Below are positions 43,675 through 55,491 of a stretch of DNA of 64,000 nucleotides, one piece after another. The translations under genes were made by a program, and so were the position numbers. The stretch covers positions 25,061,226-25,125,225 of the forward strand of contig NC_063052.1 of NCBI RefSeq assembly GCF_018812025.1. The letters are read 5' to 3'. The stretch's first letter is position 1. Each line of letters starts with the position of its first letter. The notes beneath the pieces are model-generated. The model did no database searches. It had not been told where the DNA came from and worked only from the letters and a program-made list of their open reading frames with translations. This DNA comes from Megalobrama amblycephala. Taxonomy: Eukaryota > Chordata > Actinopteri > Cypriniformes > Xenocyprididae.

Positions 43675-46038
43675 CAACCTCTGGGTTACAAGACGGTCTT
43701 GAGTGGGTCGTGGAGTGTGTAGTCATAGAAACAAAAAACTTAATTCTAAATGTTTTTCTGATGCAAGACTTTTATTTTGAAAGACGATCATGAAAGCCAT
43801 TGACTTTTCTGTCAGACGCAGTTTAAATAAAGAGTGGCTGAGGAAAAAAACGCATTGTCCTGATTCAGTAGCTGCTGTCAGATGAGATGTTGTCAGGCTA
43901 TATGACAGTGTCATCATTAGAATGTTATTTCCGTAACTTGTCACTAAATAAAAAGTCTCTCGCCTTGGAAAAACAAACTTTCCTGTCTTGTCAGACTGTG
44001 CTTGCGCTTCTCACTCTTCAAGTGCTTGCACAAATACGGAGGCACGCTGTATATCACTATAAAGAAAGAATGAAATTATGAGTATGCAATGTCGTAGTTA
44101 CGTTGTCAATTAATTATCAAAAAGTACCAATAAATTGTGTAATGGGTATGTCGTGTGTTCGCTGGGAAGGATTTGCTTAAAGGTATTATTCTGTTCATCA
44201 GGATCAGTGTCCATAATTTTTATTAACATTTCATGTTTTGTGTGTTGACTATGGTAACTGTATTTTCCATAAAACGTAACCCAAAATACCACTTTATTAG
44301 GGGCCAAGCACCAAAGGTGCTTAGGCACCTATTGTATCTGTTGGCGTTCTTTTTATTTTCGATTCTTCTTCTTCTTCTTCTTCTTCTTCTTCTTCTTCCA
44401 CTCTTGAAGTCTAAGGCAGCCCATAGAACCGCTTGCGGGAAAGTTGTGAAATTTGGCACACAGTTAGAGGACAGTCTGACCTTTGTCCATAGCAAATTTG
44501 GAGTCTCTAACTCAATCCCTCTAGCGCCACCAGCTGTCCAAAGTTGCACGTATGTTTATGCTAATAACTTTTGAACCGTAAGGGCTAGAAACAAAATTCT
44601 TTTTTCCTCTGATTCCTTGGGTCAAGCCGATTCGAATGCGTCAAATGCATTTTCCACCATTTTGAATTTTCTGAAAAACCTACTTTTCGAACTCCTAGGC
44701 CATTACTCAGATTTTCATGAAAATTGAACTAGATCATCTTCAGACCATGCCGACAAAAAAAATAGACATAAGGCTGTATCTCCGCAACACTTTATCATAT
44801 TCTGACTAAACTTGGTACATGTCATCACAAGCATGACCTGAGGCATCATGCAGTGTTTCGGCGCGGTGCCACCTACTTGAGTGGAGATATGAAAAATGGC
44901 TATTTTTGCTTATAACTTCTGATGGGTTTGACCAAAAATCATAAATTTGGTATCGTTAGATTCGGGGCACCATGTCGAGTCGAATCATTTTCCCATATCG
45001 GCCATTTTGGCCGTCAGCCATTTTGAATTTTGTGCTAAAACGCTGTATTTTACGAACACATTAGCATATCGATACAAAACTCGGTATGGGTTATCAGGAC
45101 AATGCCCTAAAGGAGCCTGAGAGGTTTCGGACCAGCGCCACCTTGTGGTCAAAAGTTATAACAAAATTTACAAAAATGCTAATAACTTTTGACTATATTA
45201 ACCAATTGTAATGAAACTGGTCTCAGTTGATTCCTTGGCTCATGCCGAGAACAAAAATATCAAATTTGCCATAGTCGGCTGAACTTCCTGTCCGCCATAT
45301 TATTTTTCTTTAAAAACCTACTTTTTTGAGCTCCTCCTAAACCGTTGCTCTGATTTTCCCCAAAATCGAACCGTATCATCTTCAGACCATGCCGACAAAA
45401 AGTTATGGATTTCAAGTCGATGCGTCAAATCATTTTCATATACCGGAGCAACGAATTTGAGGCATGATGCAAAACCCACTCTTGAAGCTGTATCTCTGCA
45501 ATACTTTGACATATTGACACCAAACTTTGCAAGTGTCATTGTCACCTCACTTTACCATACCACATTAATTTGGTCACAGCGCCACCTATTGGTCGAAAGT
45601 GATGAACCAGTAAATCCTCATTTTTGATAAATTTTCAGCTCTTTTGCCTAAAATGATCTTAATAGGTCTTTAATTGCTCACAGTTGTAGTTAGTCTGATG
45701 CTCCCAGCCGTGTTGGCTGGCTTATTGTGCCGTTTTTGTGCTTGGCCCCGTAATTGCTGCTTGCAGCTATATTTTTCACTTTATTTTCTGTATTTTTGAA
45801 GACTGTGGTGGCTCATACCAACAAACTTTATTGTATTATCAAAAACTAGTTTGGGACTGCTGTTTAATAGCCTTACCTATACTGTTTATTCATCAGTATT
45901 GGTCCTTAGTATTTATTTGTATGTTAAGTAAAGTGGAACTGTGCTTGTCGCTTGATCCAAATTCCTAAAAATTTGGGTCGCAGCTTAATGACCATGGGAA
46001 AATGTGGGTCCCATGGCTAAACCAATTGAGAACCACTG
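43675..46038. mobile_element. hAT-like element (TTCTCAACC-type ends) with nested repeat
   Basis: The left TAGTGTTTTACAACCTCTGG and the right AATTGAGAACCACTG are mutated Charlie-type termini. TTCTGTAA (43667-43674) and TTCTGAAA (46039-46046) agree in 7/8 positions as the target duplication. About 1.48 kb of it is a nested repeat (44299-45776), leaving an ~890-bp non-autonomous element. No transposase is recognised. Confidence 0.68.
44299..45776 (+). mobile_element. GGGGCCAAGCAC repeat, nested in the hAT element
   Basis: GGGGCCAAGCAC (44300-44311) and its complement GTGCTTGGCCCC (45738-45749) bracket most of the unit. It extends past the second to GCTGCTTGCAGCTATAT. The 9-mer CACTTTATT lies outside both ends (44290-44298, 45777-45785), suggesting a 9-bp duplication. 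Inside are a (TTC)n tract (44365-44399) and several divergent tandem blocks, each with words like AATAACTTTTGA, GATTCCTTGG and CCATCAT/GCCATTTTG. The poly-Leu and poly-Arg frames arise from (TTC)n. The element class is unresolved. Confidence 0.6.
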
Positions 46039-46132
46039 TTCTGAAAGTTACTGTTTATTATGTTTTTTTTTTTTTCTAGACACTATTAGAGTAAATGTTA
46101 GATGTATAAACATTTAAAACCAACATTAAAAG

Positions 46133-46530
46133 TAGGGATGCACCAATCGACTGGCCAGGGATTGGAATCGGCTGATTTTCCTTATGATCGGCCGGTCAGT
46201 CTCACGTCTTACTGATTCCGAGCCAATCCGTTTTGTTACCAGCGGCACAGGCAATACTTTCAGCTATGCATTCTCGCTCTCTTCTCTCCGACGGCAAAGT
46301 GACACACACCCGCCTCCTCTCTCTCACTCGTCTCATTCGCTATTTGTTTTTATTTTATTACTGACTTTTTACTTGTTTTTTTAATTTTTTTTTATAAAAA
46401 TAAAACTTTGCATTGAAGAAAAGTAGAGTTTTGTTTGTATATGCTGTCCATTATAGTACTTAGAAAGAAAATCTGCAAAAATCAGTATCGGAAGATCACA
46501 CTAACAAAAAAATCGGAAATCAGAATCAGC
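46133..46530. mobile_element. Fragment of a TAGGGATGCACC hAT-like element
   Basis: Left end TAGGGATGCACCAATCGACT followed by GATCGGC words. Near 46500, AAAAATCGGAAATCAG is the expected inner part of the right arm, but the terminal GGTGCATCCCTA is missing. Non-coding. Confidence 0.55.
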
Positions 46531-46560
46531 CAATAAAGGCTGTCAATTGAATTAAATAAT
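46531..46560. repeat. Terminus of a GGCTGTCAATTGA repeat
   Basis: AAGGCTGTCAATTGAATTAA matches, inverted, GTTAAATTGACAGCCCT at 49421-49437. These may be the two ends of one element enlarged by later insertions, or two separate fragments. Confidence 0.45.
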
Positions 46561-48335
46561 TGTGATTAACCTCCATTAATTTCTGATATTCAACCAGACT
46601 TTAAATGGTGTTAAACCTATTTAATAAATATTTTAAGTTTAAAAGTGAACTTTTACAGTCCTAAATATAAAATGCACATTTGTAAAATCTTTTTTTTTTT
46701 TTCCCCTCCTCAAATTTTCAGAGAATCCCCAGTCATCCTGTTGCGGACTTCCGGGTGTCCCCAGACCTCAGTGTAAAACCCCCAGAACAGACTGCTAAAT
46801 TGTCCACAATAAACCCATGAACATTTATTAATAAAGTAAACAGAGTCCGTTTAGATCTGTCTGTAGGCCACAAACTGAAAACAATCAAACAAAATGAAAA
46901 GCAAAATTGGAATAAAATTTCTTAATGTTAAAATGCATAAAATAAGTGATCAATATCTCCGAGCTGCTGTCCTTGATTAATGCAAATCTGAGCAGAGAGA
47001 AGATGACTTGTGTGTGAAAGAGCTCTAATGCTCCTGTGTAATAAATGCTTCCGTAAATCCGTCTGAGCAGTGATGCAATACCAGGCAGACGTGCCATAAT
47101 TAGGCTTTTTACTTTCATTTGTTTTGTTTTCCATCATTCGCCATCGCCGGACGACCGTACGGTGGAAAAGAGGGGGTGGAATCTCTTTGCAGATGCAGTA
47201 CAGTGTGTTTGTGTTGTATAAGCTAATAAATACGGAGCGTGAATTTAATGTGTGTGATGTACAGGCATCTGCATGTGTGTTTAGAGATGGAAGATTTCCT
47301 CAATCACAGCGTGTGTAAAGTGTCAACAGTTTGCCTGAGCATAAAAAGCATTTCTGGGTAAAACAAATCAACTAGGATTCCTCTCTTCTCCTCTCGTGTG
47401 ATTAGCTGCTATTACAGTTTCCAGTGGAGGATACAACAGCTGCAGTGACTGAGGCATTACTGTAGTAATGGGAGCATCTGCTTTAACATCACTGCCTCTT
47501 CTCTCTCCACACTAGTTGCCATCACCATGTACTGTATCTTCCTCAATTTCTTAGTTCCTGTGCTTTTTTTCTCCTTTGTGCGTACACTAAAGCATCCTGT
47601 ACCTTCAATGTCTCATCAGTGACGTGAGAAGCTTCTATCTCACAGGTCTTTATAGAACCATGTTATAAATATTCATCAGACACCTTTTATAGGCTTTCTA
47701 CGAATGAAACACATTCACTGTAAATGTGTGCAGCGATTTATCTATTTAGCATAGATTTATTTGATGACTAATTCAATAACACACATAGTTCTGTGTCCAT
47801 AGGAACTGTAAAATACCTGAGGTGTCTCTATCTAAAAATATTTAGTGACTGGTTGTGTGTAAAATTCTAGTTGGCTTACTAAAAGCTCTGTAGATTAATA
47901 AAATGAGAAGTGTTTTAAATGGAAATACATGTATTTATGTATCTTGCAACATATTTTGGAGCAGGAACAGCAGTGCAATGTTACAGTACATTCGCATATT
48001 TTGCAGATGCTTTATCTAAAGCATTTTCCCTGAGATTGAACCCATTACCTTGATGTTGCTAGTGCCATTCTATACCAATTGCAATACAGTGAAAGTAACT
48101 TTTTAAAATAAATAAATAAATTACTTAAATTAAGTTGGTATGAAGCGGAAGTTGCGATAGTCTTCCCTATTGTGATGTAAATACGAGAGAAACGGCTTCT
48201 CAAACAAGAAAAAATGTAGGGCGGGACTTGATTTTGTCCATCAGGAATTGATTGGATCGATTGGATGTCATCGTTGTTGTTTGCTATTGCTGCATTCTTA
48301 CAGAAGAGATGTCGCTACAAGAGGGAGGGCAAGTT
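46561..48335. other. No gene seen; possible interior of a large composite repeat
   Basis: Non-coding DNA. 46780-47110 has an unusual run of non-AT-rich phrases (GTTTAGATCTGTCTGTAGG, GAGCTGCTGTCCTTGATTAA) that may belong to the repeat opened at 46531. 47390-47530 (GTGATTAGCTGCTATTACAG) looks unique. No exon was recognised. Confidence 0.35.
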
Positions 48336-49184
48336 CACCCAAAAATGAAAATTCTGTCATTAATTACTCACCCTCATATCGTTCCACACCCGTAAGACCT
48401 TCATTCATCTTCAGAACACAAATTAAGATGTTTTTGATGAAATCCGATGGCTCAGTGAGGCCTCCATTGCCAGCCAGATAATTAACACTTTCAGATGCCC
48501 AGAAAGATATATTTAAAACAGTTCTACGTTGGTTCAACCTTAATGTTACGAAGCGACGAGAATGCTTTTTGTGCGCCAAAAAAACTAAATAACGACTTTA
48601 TTCAACAATATCTAGTGATGGGCGATTTCAAAACACTGCTTTGAATCTTTTGTTTCGAATCAGTGGTTCAGATTGTGTATCAAACTGCCATAGTCACGTG
48701 ATTTCAGTAAACGAGGCTTCGTTACGTCATAAGTGTTTTGAAATTTCAATGGTTCACCACTGGGGGGCGTGACTTTGGCAGTTTGATACACAATCTGAAC
48801 CACTGATTCGAAACAAAAGATTCGTAAAGCTTCGAAGCTTCCTGAAGCAGTGTTTTGAAATCGCTCATCACTAGATATTGTTGAATAAAGTCTTTATTTC
48901 GTTTTTTTTTTTTTTTTGGTGCACAAAAAGTATTCTCGTCACTTCATAACATTAAGGTTGAACCACTGTAGTCACATGAACTGTTTTAAATATGTCTTTA
49001 ATAGCTTTCTAGGCATTGTAAGTGTTAACTGTCTTGCTGGCAATGTAGGCCTCACTGAGCCATTGGATTTTATCAAAAATATCTTAATTTGTGTTCTGAA
49101 GATGAACAAGGGTCTTACGGGTGTGGAACGACATGAGGGTGAGTAATTAATGACAGAATTTTCATTTTTGGGTGAACTAACCCT
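48336..49184. mobile_element. Palindromic AGTTCACCC-family element (~850 bp foldback)
   Basis: The left AAGTTCACCCAAAAATGAAA and the right TTTCATTTTTGGGTGAACTA begin two arms of about 300 bp that pair throughout: TCATTAATTACTCACCCTCA against TGAGGGTGAGTAATTAATGA, and further in GATTTCAAAACACTGCTT against AGCAGTGTTTTGAAATC. The right end is followed by TTAA (49185-49188); the left flank has lost it. The open frames on each arm are mirror images of the same DNA and are not genes. Confidence 0.85.
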
Positions 49185-49860
49185 TTAAAGATTACGTGTG
49201 CACATGATTTGAAAAAAAAAGAAAAAAGATGTGCACGGATCAGTCATTTTATAATAAATACTCCATAAAAAATAGAGAATTGTCAATTTTGATTTCATGG
49301 TGACTTTATTTACATCTATCTGTATTTATCTATTAGTGCCATGATTTTAAGACGACTGTTACGCAATTTCCCTATTGCTTTTATTTTCTTTGTTGTTATT
49401 ATTTTTTTTAAATAATCGCTGTTAAATTGACAGCCCTAAAAATTACATACAGTAGTGATTGATAAAGCACATTTTCTTTGTGTATTTTCTTGTATAATGT
49501 ACCATTTTTTTGTTTCTTTTTAATCTGAACATAGTTTTTTTTATTACAGTGCATTAACATAAATCAGAGCACGGTTAGATCAGGTTTGTTTATTATAACC
49601 CCAAGGAGGCTGTTTTTAGTCATTTGAGTGTATCTGCCTGCGCGTTAGTGACAGAGATAAGTTGAGGGCTTGTTTATGTGCATTATGTGTGTGGTATATT
49701 TTTGTGCACTAGAGAGGTTCAATGTGTGTAAGTCCGTGTGTATGTGTGACAGAAAGAGGTTGAGCGCTTGAGTGTATTTATACATGATGCGCGTGTGTGT
49801 ACGTGCTCATGTTCGTGCAAGCAGTGCGTATGGTGTGTGTGTGCACCTGCTGTGAACTGT
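49185..49860. other. No gene seen; GT-rich patches
   Basis: Contains the right partner of the GGCTGTCAATT repeat at 49421-49437 and imperfect GTGTGT stretches at 49680-49850. No exon. Confidence 0.4.
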
Positions 49861-50215
49861 GAGGGTCATTTGTAACTCATTCTGATTAATGGTAGTTTGA
49901 GCTGAATAAATGAATGAGATGCAGAGAACAGTCAGTCTCACGGCGAGCTCGCAGCTCCACTCAGCACCGTGGGATTGCTTCCTGTCCACAGCTCCACAAT
50001 TGATTTCCTCATTGCTTCAATTTGTCGCTTAATCTACTGATATGTTGATAAATTTTTCACACTTTGTCAATTAATTTTCTTGAAAAATGAGGCCCAAAAT
50101 GGCGAGCGCATCAATACAGCCGGGCAGCGATTCTGTGACAAAATTAAGTGATAAAATTAATTGTCCCCCATCTTTTTCCTGTGAAAACAGAACTAATGAG
50201 AGTAGCAATTAGACT
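49861..50215. promoter_or_regulatory. Enhancer-like block
   Basis: Repeat-free DNA with CATTCTGATTAATGGTAG (49877), GTCAATTAATTTTCTTG (50067), GGCGAGCGCATCAATACAGC (50101), GTGATAAAATTAATTGTCCC (50148) and GTAGCAATTAGACTC (50203). The motif density and unusual sequence diversity resemble deeply conserved elements. Needs alignment. Confidence 0.42.
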
Positions 50216-50620
50216 CACATGTGCACTCCTCAGGGGGGGTTGGGGGTGAAAAAAAAAACAAGAGAGAAACTCTAAATAAAAGACTGAAATATGACAATCG
50301 ATCTCTTGAAATGGCTGCCTTCGAAGAGTTTTACGCCTTAAATTTGGGCATTTTTCATGATCAGATCCTTGATGTGTACAATTACAGAGTATCCCTTTTT
50401 ACCTGGATTGTGATTTAAAACTGTTCTTAGTTGACAATCTACTTAGCGGCGTCGTAGCAGTAGGTGGCACTGTGACGATCTTCCTTTGGGCCCTCTATCC
50501 CATTCAAATCCAATTCTTTTGATATACACAGTAGAGGAGAGTCAAAATTGAACCTGTTTACTTTCATAATGCACGTTCCTGGCCCTATTGCGGGCGATTC
50601 AATAGTACACGTTATTTCAG
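50216..50620. other. No gene seen
   Basis: Non-coding DNA. Two ~65-residue frames have no recognisable features. Confidence 0.4.
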
Positions 50621-51054
50621 TGATGCCGTTCAAAAGTTTGGGGTCGGTTTAATATTTTTAAATGTTAAAATTCTCTTATGCTCACTGGATTTTTTTGTTC
50701 AGGAAAAAATACAGTAAATATTATGATTGTGAATATTGACAATTTAAAATATGTTTACTATTTTAAAATGATTTATTCCTGTAATGGCAAAGATGAATTT
50801 TCAGTGTCTTCAGAAATCATTCTAATATGCTGATTTGGTGCTCAAGAAAAATTTCTTATTATTATCAATGTTGAAAACAGTTGTGCTGCTTAACATTTTT
50901 GCAGAAAATGTCATTGTTTAGGTTTCTTTGATGAATAGAAAGTAGAAAAAAAATAATTAATTTGAAATAGATTTTCTTTTTTAACAAAAGGTCTTTAGTG
51001 TCACTTTTGTAATGTGTAATGCATCATTTTTTCTTCACTTTTGAAAGGTAGTGT
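50621..51054 (+). mobile_element. MITE of the CATTCAAAAGTTTGGGG family, copy 6
   Basis: Left GCCGTTCAAAAGTTTGGGG and right CTTTTGAAAGGTAGTGTA. Interior family words: CCTGTAATGGCAAAGATG, TTTGGTGCTCAAGAAAAA, TTTCTTTGATGAATAGAAAG. Same orientation as copies 2 and 3. Confidence 0.8.
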
Positions 51055-51642
51055 ATATTATATATCCCCTGCTGACAGTTTTTGTAACTGCACCTGTAAA
51101 AAGCATGTTTCTCTATTGATGGCCATTTAAAAATTGCTGATAGTAAAAGTTTCTGACAGTTTTATTTATTTATTTGCATAGTAAATATTTCATATTATGG
51201 TAAACTATATGTTATTTATATGGAGTGCTGATTTTTTTTTTTTTTTTTTTTTGGAGAGCTCCTAAAAGCTTTATATAGATAATATTTTTTCCTTTCTGCT
51301 ACTTTTCACGTCAGAAGATCTCTCAGCATGTCAGTATAGTCATTAGTGAAGGACTGTGGGCCATAAGCTAGTGACAGGAATACTAACAAATAGCTATTTT
51401 TCAGCTGTGAAAGACAAAATTAACCAACAAGCTTTCATTTTGCTCAAACAGCAGAGCAGGGCACTAGCAATGTCAAGGCCATGGGTTCAGTTCCCAAAGA
51501 AAGCAAGAACATGGCAAGAAATAAAATGTGTACCATTAATGCAATGTAAGCTGCTTTTGATATGTGTCTTCCAGATGCATAAAAAAACGTAAGCTGCTTT
51601 TTTTTCAAATTCCAATGAAAGTTAGATTAACTTTTTTTCAGA
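51055..51642. other. No gene seen
   Basis: AT-rich non-coding DNA with a poly-T run at 51232-51252. No exon. Confidence 0.4.
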
Positions 51643-51757
51643 ATCAGAATGAGCTTTATTGCCAAGTATGTTTAAACATAGCTTCCACAGTACAGAATCA
51701 AAGCGACAAGACATAGATAAAAAAAAAAAAAAAAATTTTTATATATATATATATATA
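51643..51757 (+). repeat. Teleost dispersed repeat (AGAATCAGAATGAGCTTTAT), left half
   Basis: CAGAATCAGAATGAGCTTTA and TTGCCAAGTATGTTTAAAC are hallmarks of a very common fish retroposon-related repeat. It runs into poly-A/(TA)n, where the Tc1 element has inserted. Matching continuation (AAATACACAATATGCAATAT) resumes at 53336. Confidence 0.6.
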
Positions 51758-53332
51758 AACAAACCTGATTCCAAAAAAGTTGGGACACTGTACAAATTGT
51801 GAATAAAAAAGGAATGCAGTAATTTACAAATCTCATAAACTTATATTTTATTCACAATAGAATATAGATAACATATCAAATGTTGAAAGTGAGACATTTT
51901 GAAATGTCATGCCAAATATTGCCTCATTTTGGATTTCATGAGAGCTACACATTCCAAAAAAGTTGGGACAGGTAGCAATAAGAGGCCGGAAAAGTTAAAT
52001 GTACATATAAGGAACAGCTGGAGGACCAATTTGCAATTTATTAGGTCAGTTGGCAACATGATTGGGTATAAAAAGAGCCTCTCAGAGTGGCAATGTCTCT
52101 CAGAAGTCAAGATGGGCAGAGGATCACCAATTCCCCCAATGCTGCGGTGAAAAATAGTGGAGCAATATCAGAAAGGAGTTTCTCAGAGAAAAATGGCAAA
52201 GAGTTTGAAGTTATCATCATCTACAGTGCATAATATCATCCAAAGATTCAGAGAATCTGGAACAATCTCTGTGCGTAAGGGTCAAGGCCGGAAAACCATA
52301 CTGGATGCCCGTGATCTTCGGGCCCTTAGACGGCACTGCATCACATACAGGAATGCTACTGTAATGAAAATCACAACATGGGCTCAGGAATACTTCCAGA
52401 AAACATTGTTTGTGAACACAATCCACCGTGCCATTCGCCGTTGCCGGCTAAAACTCTATAGGTCAAAAAAGAAGCCATATCTAAACATGATCCAGAAGCG
52501 CAGGCGTTTTCTCTGGGCCAAGGCTCATTTAAAATGGACTGTGGCAAAGTGAAAAACTGTTCTGTGTCAGACGAATCAAAATTTAAAGTTCTTTTTGGAA
52601 AACTGGGACGCCATGTCATCCGGACTAAAGAGGACAAGGACAACCCAAGTTGTTATCAGTGTTCAGTTCAGAAGCCTGCATTTCTGATGGTATGGGGTTG
52701 CATGAGTGCATGTGGCATGGGCAGCTTACACATCTGGAAAGGCACCATCAATGCTGAAAGGTATATCCAAGTTCTAAAACAACATATGTTCCCATCCAGA
52801 CGTCGTCTCTTTCAGGGAAGACCTTGCATTTTCCAACATGACAATGCCAGACCACATACTGCATCAATTACAACATCATGGCTGCGTAGAAGAAGAATCC
52901 GGGTACAGAAATGGCCAGCCTGCAGTCCAGATCTTTTACCCATAGAAAACATTTGTCGCATCATAAAGAGGAAGATGCGACAAAGAAGACCTAAGACAGT
53001 TGAGCAACTAGAAGCCTGTATTAGACAAGAATGGGACAACATTCCTATTCCTAAACTTAAGGAACTTATCTCCTCAGTCCTCAGACGTTTGCAGACTGTT
53101 ATAAAAAGAAGAGGGGATGCCACACAGTGGTAAACATGGCCTTGTCCCAACTTTTTTGAGATGTGTTGATGCCATGAAATTTAAAATCAACTTATTTTTC
53201 CCTTAAAATGATACATTTTCTCCGTTGTATTTATTCTGAATAAAATATTGAAATTTGAAACTTCCACATCATTGCATTGTTTTTATTCATAATTTGTACA
53301 GTGTCCCAACTTTTTTTGAAATCGGGTTTGTA
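51758..53332 (+). mobile_element. Tc1-like transposon with IR/DR ends
   Basis: Inverted ends carry the phrase ATTCCAAAAAAGTTGGGACA twice on the left (51768-51787 and 51951-51970). Complementary versions occur twice on the right (about 53142-53160 and 53301-53320). This is the paired direct-repeat (IR/DR) layout of Sleeping Beauty-type Tc1 elements. TA is present just outside the right end; the left TA is blurred by the surrounding TA-rich repeat. The 1.57-kb length is normal for a full-length element. The transposase gene is broken. It is inserted in the AGAATCAG repeat. Confidence 0.9.
52112..53133 (+). pseudogene. Tc1-like DD34E transposase, broken
   Basis: The gene would start at 52112 (MGRGSPIPPML) and end at the stop at 53133, about 340 residues, the family's normal length. 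Visible parts are an N-terminal paired-type helix-turn-helix (YQKGVSQRKMAKSLKLSSST), a basic GRKTILD linker region, and the DDE core. The first Asp is in VSDESKF, the second in FQHDNARPHTA, and the Glu in LLPIENICR, with 34 residues between the last two, hence DD34E. Three lesions break it: a TGA at 52148-52150, a TGA at 52550-52552 where the family has Trp, and a one-base loss shortly after that shifts the frame. Catalytic residues are otherwise preserved, so inactivation looks fairly recent. Confidence 0.9.
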
Positions 53333-53449
53333 TAAAAAAATACACAATATGCAATATAAACAATATGCGTATATACAGGTATGTTATATACAAATGTAAG
53401 GGAATGTAAATAAGAGGAATGGATAAATATAAGTATAAATAGTGTTTGG
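53333..53449 (+). repeat. Teleost dispersed repeat, right half
   Basis: AAATACACAATATGCAATAT and ATATACAGGTATGTTATATA continue the repeat interrupted by the Tc1 insertion. Confidence 0.55.
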
Positions 53450-54432
53450 AGGGGTGGGAATCTGTAGGCACCCCACTTTCCGATTCCAAAATGATTCTTA
53501 ATCTACTTTTTCCTTGGTAATTTGTTACAGACTTGAAAATCTTTAAAAAATCTATGTTTAATTACATATGTAATACTTTTAAAAAATAATTAAATGATAA
53601 TAAATAATTAAATTAAACAATTATATGTTACAATTTTAAATATATAAACTAATATAGCTTCAAAACAGAAAAGCAAATAGTAAATAATGAGGAACAAAAA
53701 TATTACAAGCAATAAACTAAGAGTGCTTTCAGTATTTAAGAGTATCTGAATGTTTTCCTTTCAAGAGCAGTGAGTGATTTTTCTCTTTCTCAACTTTACT
53801 GTTGTTTGATTATTACAGGTGACATCATAGACCGCGGGAGATCTAATAAGCTACATTCATGCTAATGCACAGATCTCTTTTGATATATAAAATGTGGTTT
53901 GTCCTGTCTGTTTAATAAAACCATTTTGAGATGCATACATTTACTACTTACGGAGTTGCACGCAGCTGAATGCATGATCACTCTTCACAAAACGCACGTG
54001 AGCATTTGAAATTGAAAGCAGCCGTTTGTCAGTGAGTTTCATATTTTTTATTATATAAGCTCACTGCATTCCAAACGACATAAATGATGCCTTCGTAGAG
54101 CATTTGTAAGGAAAATATCGGCGGGCAACACCGCACACTGCAAGCGTAACATCAAGTGAAGCACGTGTTTCTCTCGTCCTGTGCAATGAATCAAGGGAAT
54201 GTCCTTTAATTGTCCTGTAATTCGCTTCAACCATTCCGAAAATTATGAATCAATATTTTATGGAAGTGGTGTGTGTGAGGAATTGGAAGCAAGCAGAATA
54301 CGGGTGTTTCTAAAACACACGCAGCGTCATCACGCATCTGCGGTTAAAAACCAAGCTCAGAATCGATTCTGAAATTCTCAGAATTGTTGGAAAGAGAATC
54401 ACGATGCATCTACTTTTTTTTCTTCCACCCCT
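53450..54432. mobile_element. hAT-like element with AGGGGTGGGAATCT ends
   Basis: The left AGGGGTGGGAATCTGTAGG and the right TCTTCCACCCCT are inverted. Subterminal CGATTCC and GAATCGATTCTG words agree with a family widespread in fish. About 983 bp, non-coding. An exact 8-bp duplication was not found. Confidence 0.62.
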
Positions 54433-54589
54433 AGCTTTGTATTGCACGTTTCTTGCCCAGTGTTTTTCATTTAATATCCAGTTTTATTCAAAAATAAGGC
54501 ACATTACGGATGTAAAATGGGTTGCGAATAGCCCTATGTGTTACAAAGTAAACACATTATGCTTACTTCTCTTTTGAAAAGGGCAGAGT

Positions 54590-54920
54590 GTCTGTAAATC
54601 CGAGGTTCTGTTGTGTAAATATAGTCATTGCAGAGTAGTTTGTGTAAGAAGGTCTGTAAGTGGCCATTCTCGCTCAGCCCACCTGGACAACGAAGCAGAC
54701 AGCGATGGCCACGCTATCGAACCACAGCTGAAAAGCCTGCACTCATGTAATTTATTGTCAGTGTTTCCTTCACAGGAATAATTGTGGCGACTGGCCGTAG
54801 ATCAATAGTGTATAGATTTTCAGACACGGGGTCTTGTAGCGCCTCTGTGTAAATGGGGGGAGTGGAGACAATGTGACCGAACCGTAATGGACGAGTGAAG
54901 GAGAGTGGATTCACACGTGC
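54590..54920. promoter_or_regulatory. Candidate conserved non-coding block
   Basis: Repeat-free, balanced DNA, for example GATGGCCACGCTATCGAACC (54703), TGTAATTTATTGTCAG (54746) and GGCGACTGGCCGTAGATC (54786). Regulatory reading by texture only. Confidence 0.3.
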
Positions 54921-55487
54921 TCATCCTAAAAAGAATGCGGTTAAAAGATTATACAATTGTGCGTGTGATGGTGGGAAACGGTATCCTGTGCTCTGAAACC
55001 TTGCTCTAAAAATGGCCTCCTTCATCTGTGGCATCAGTGTAGCGCTAGTCTTGTGATTGCAGCAGAGGCAGACTAATCCACTAAGGAGTCTTTAACAGGA
55101 AATGGATAAGAGGTGTGCACACTGGATTTAAGGGTCCCCGGTGGACTCAAGCAGCCTGGAACAGCCACTTTCCTGAACAGAAACAGCTGCCGTGCGGACT
55201 GGCTGCAGGCCTCACAAATCGTAACGAACAGCAGCACACAACAGCGTATTGTTCTGGGACATGAACGCATCAGCCATGACTCAAACAGCACGTAGTGCAG
55301 TTAAGATCTGGAAGCAGAACAGATTGCGTCCAGCTGAAGTTGCTCCAAACTATTTATCTGACTGGCTGTGTGCGAGTGTCGCGTATACCCTGATGTACAG
55401 ACTAGCATAAACTAGCATAGTGTTGTGTTGTGTTTTGGATGCTAGTGCTAGTTATTTATTTTAGGTGCAAGTGTAAGATGTTTTTGC
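54921..55487. other. No gene seen
   Basis: Apparently unique non-coding DNA. The two antiparallel ~60-70-residue frames at 55073-55295 have no domain. Short repeats such as AACTAGCATA occur near 55405. Confidence 0.4.
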
Positions 55488-55491
55488 TTAA

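Noticed and set aside
44223..44574. Poly-Leu (plus) and poly-Arg (minus) frames of ~110 residues
   Set aside because: Both come from the (TTC)n tract inside the GGGGCCAAGCAC repeat; no coding features.
46537..49437. A single 2.9-kb element spanning both GGCTGTCAATT ends
   Set aside because: The ends are inverted relatives, but no matching target duplication was found and the long interior looks heterogeneous, so only the termini were annotated.
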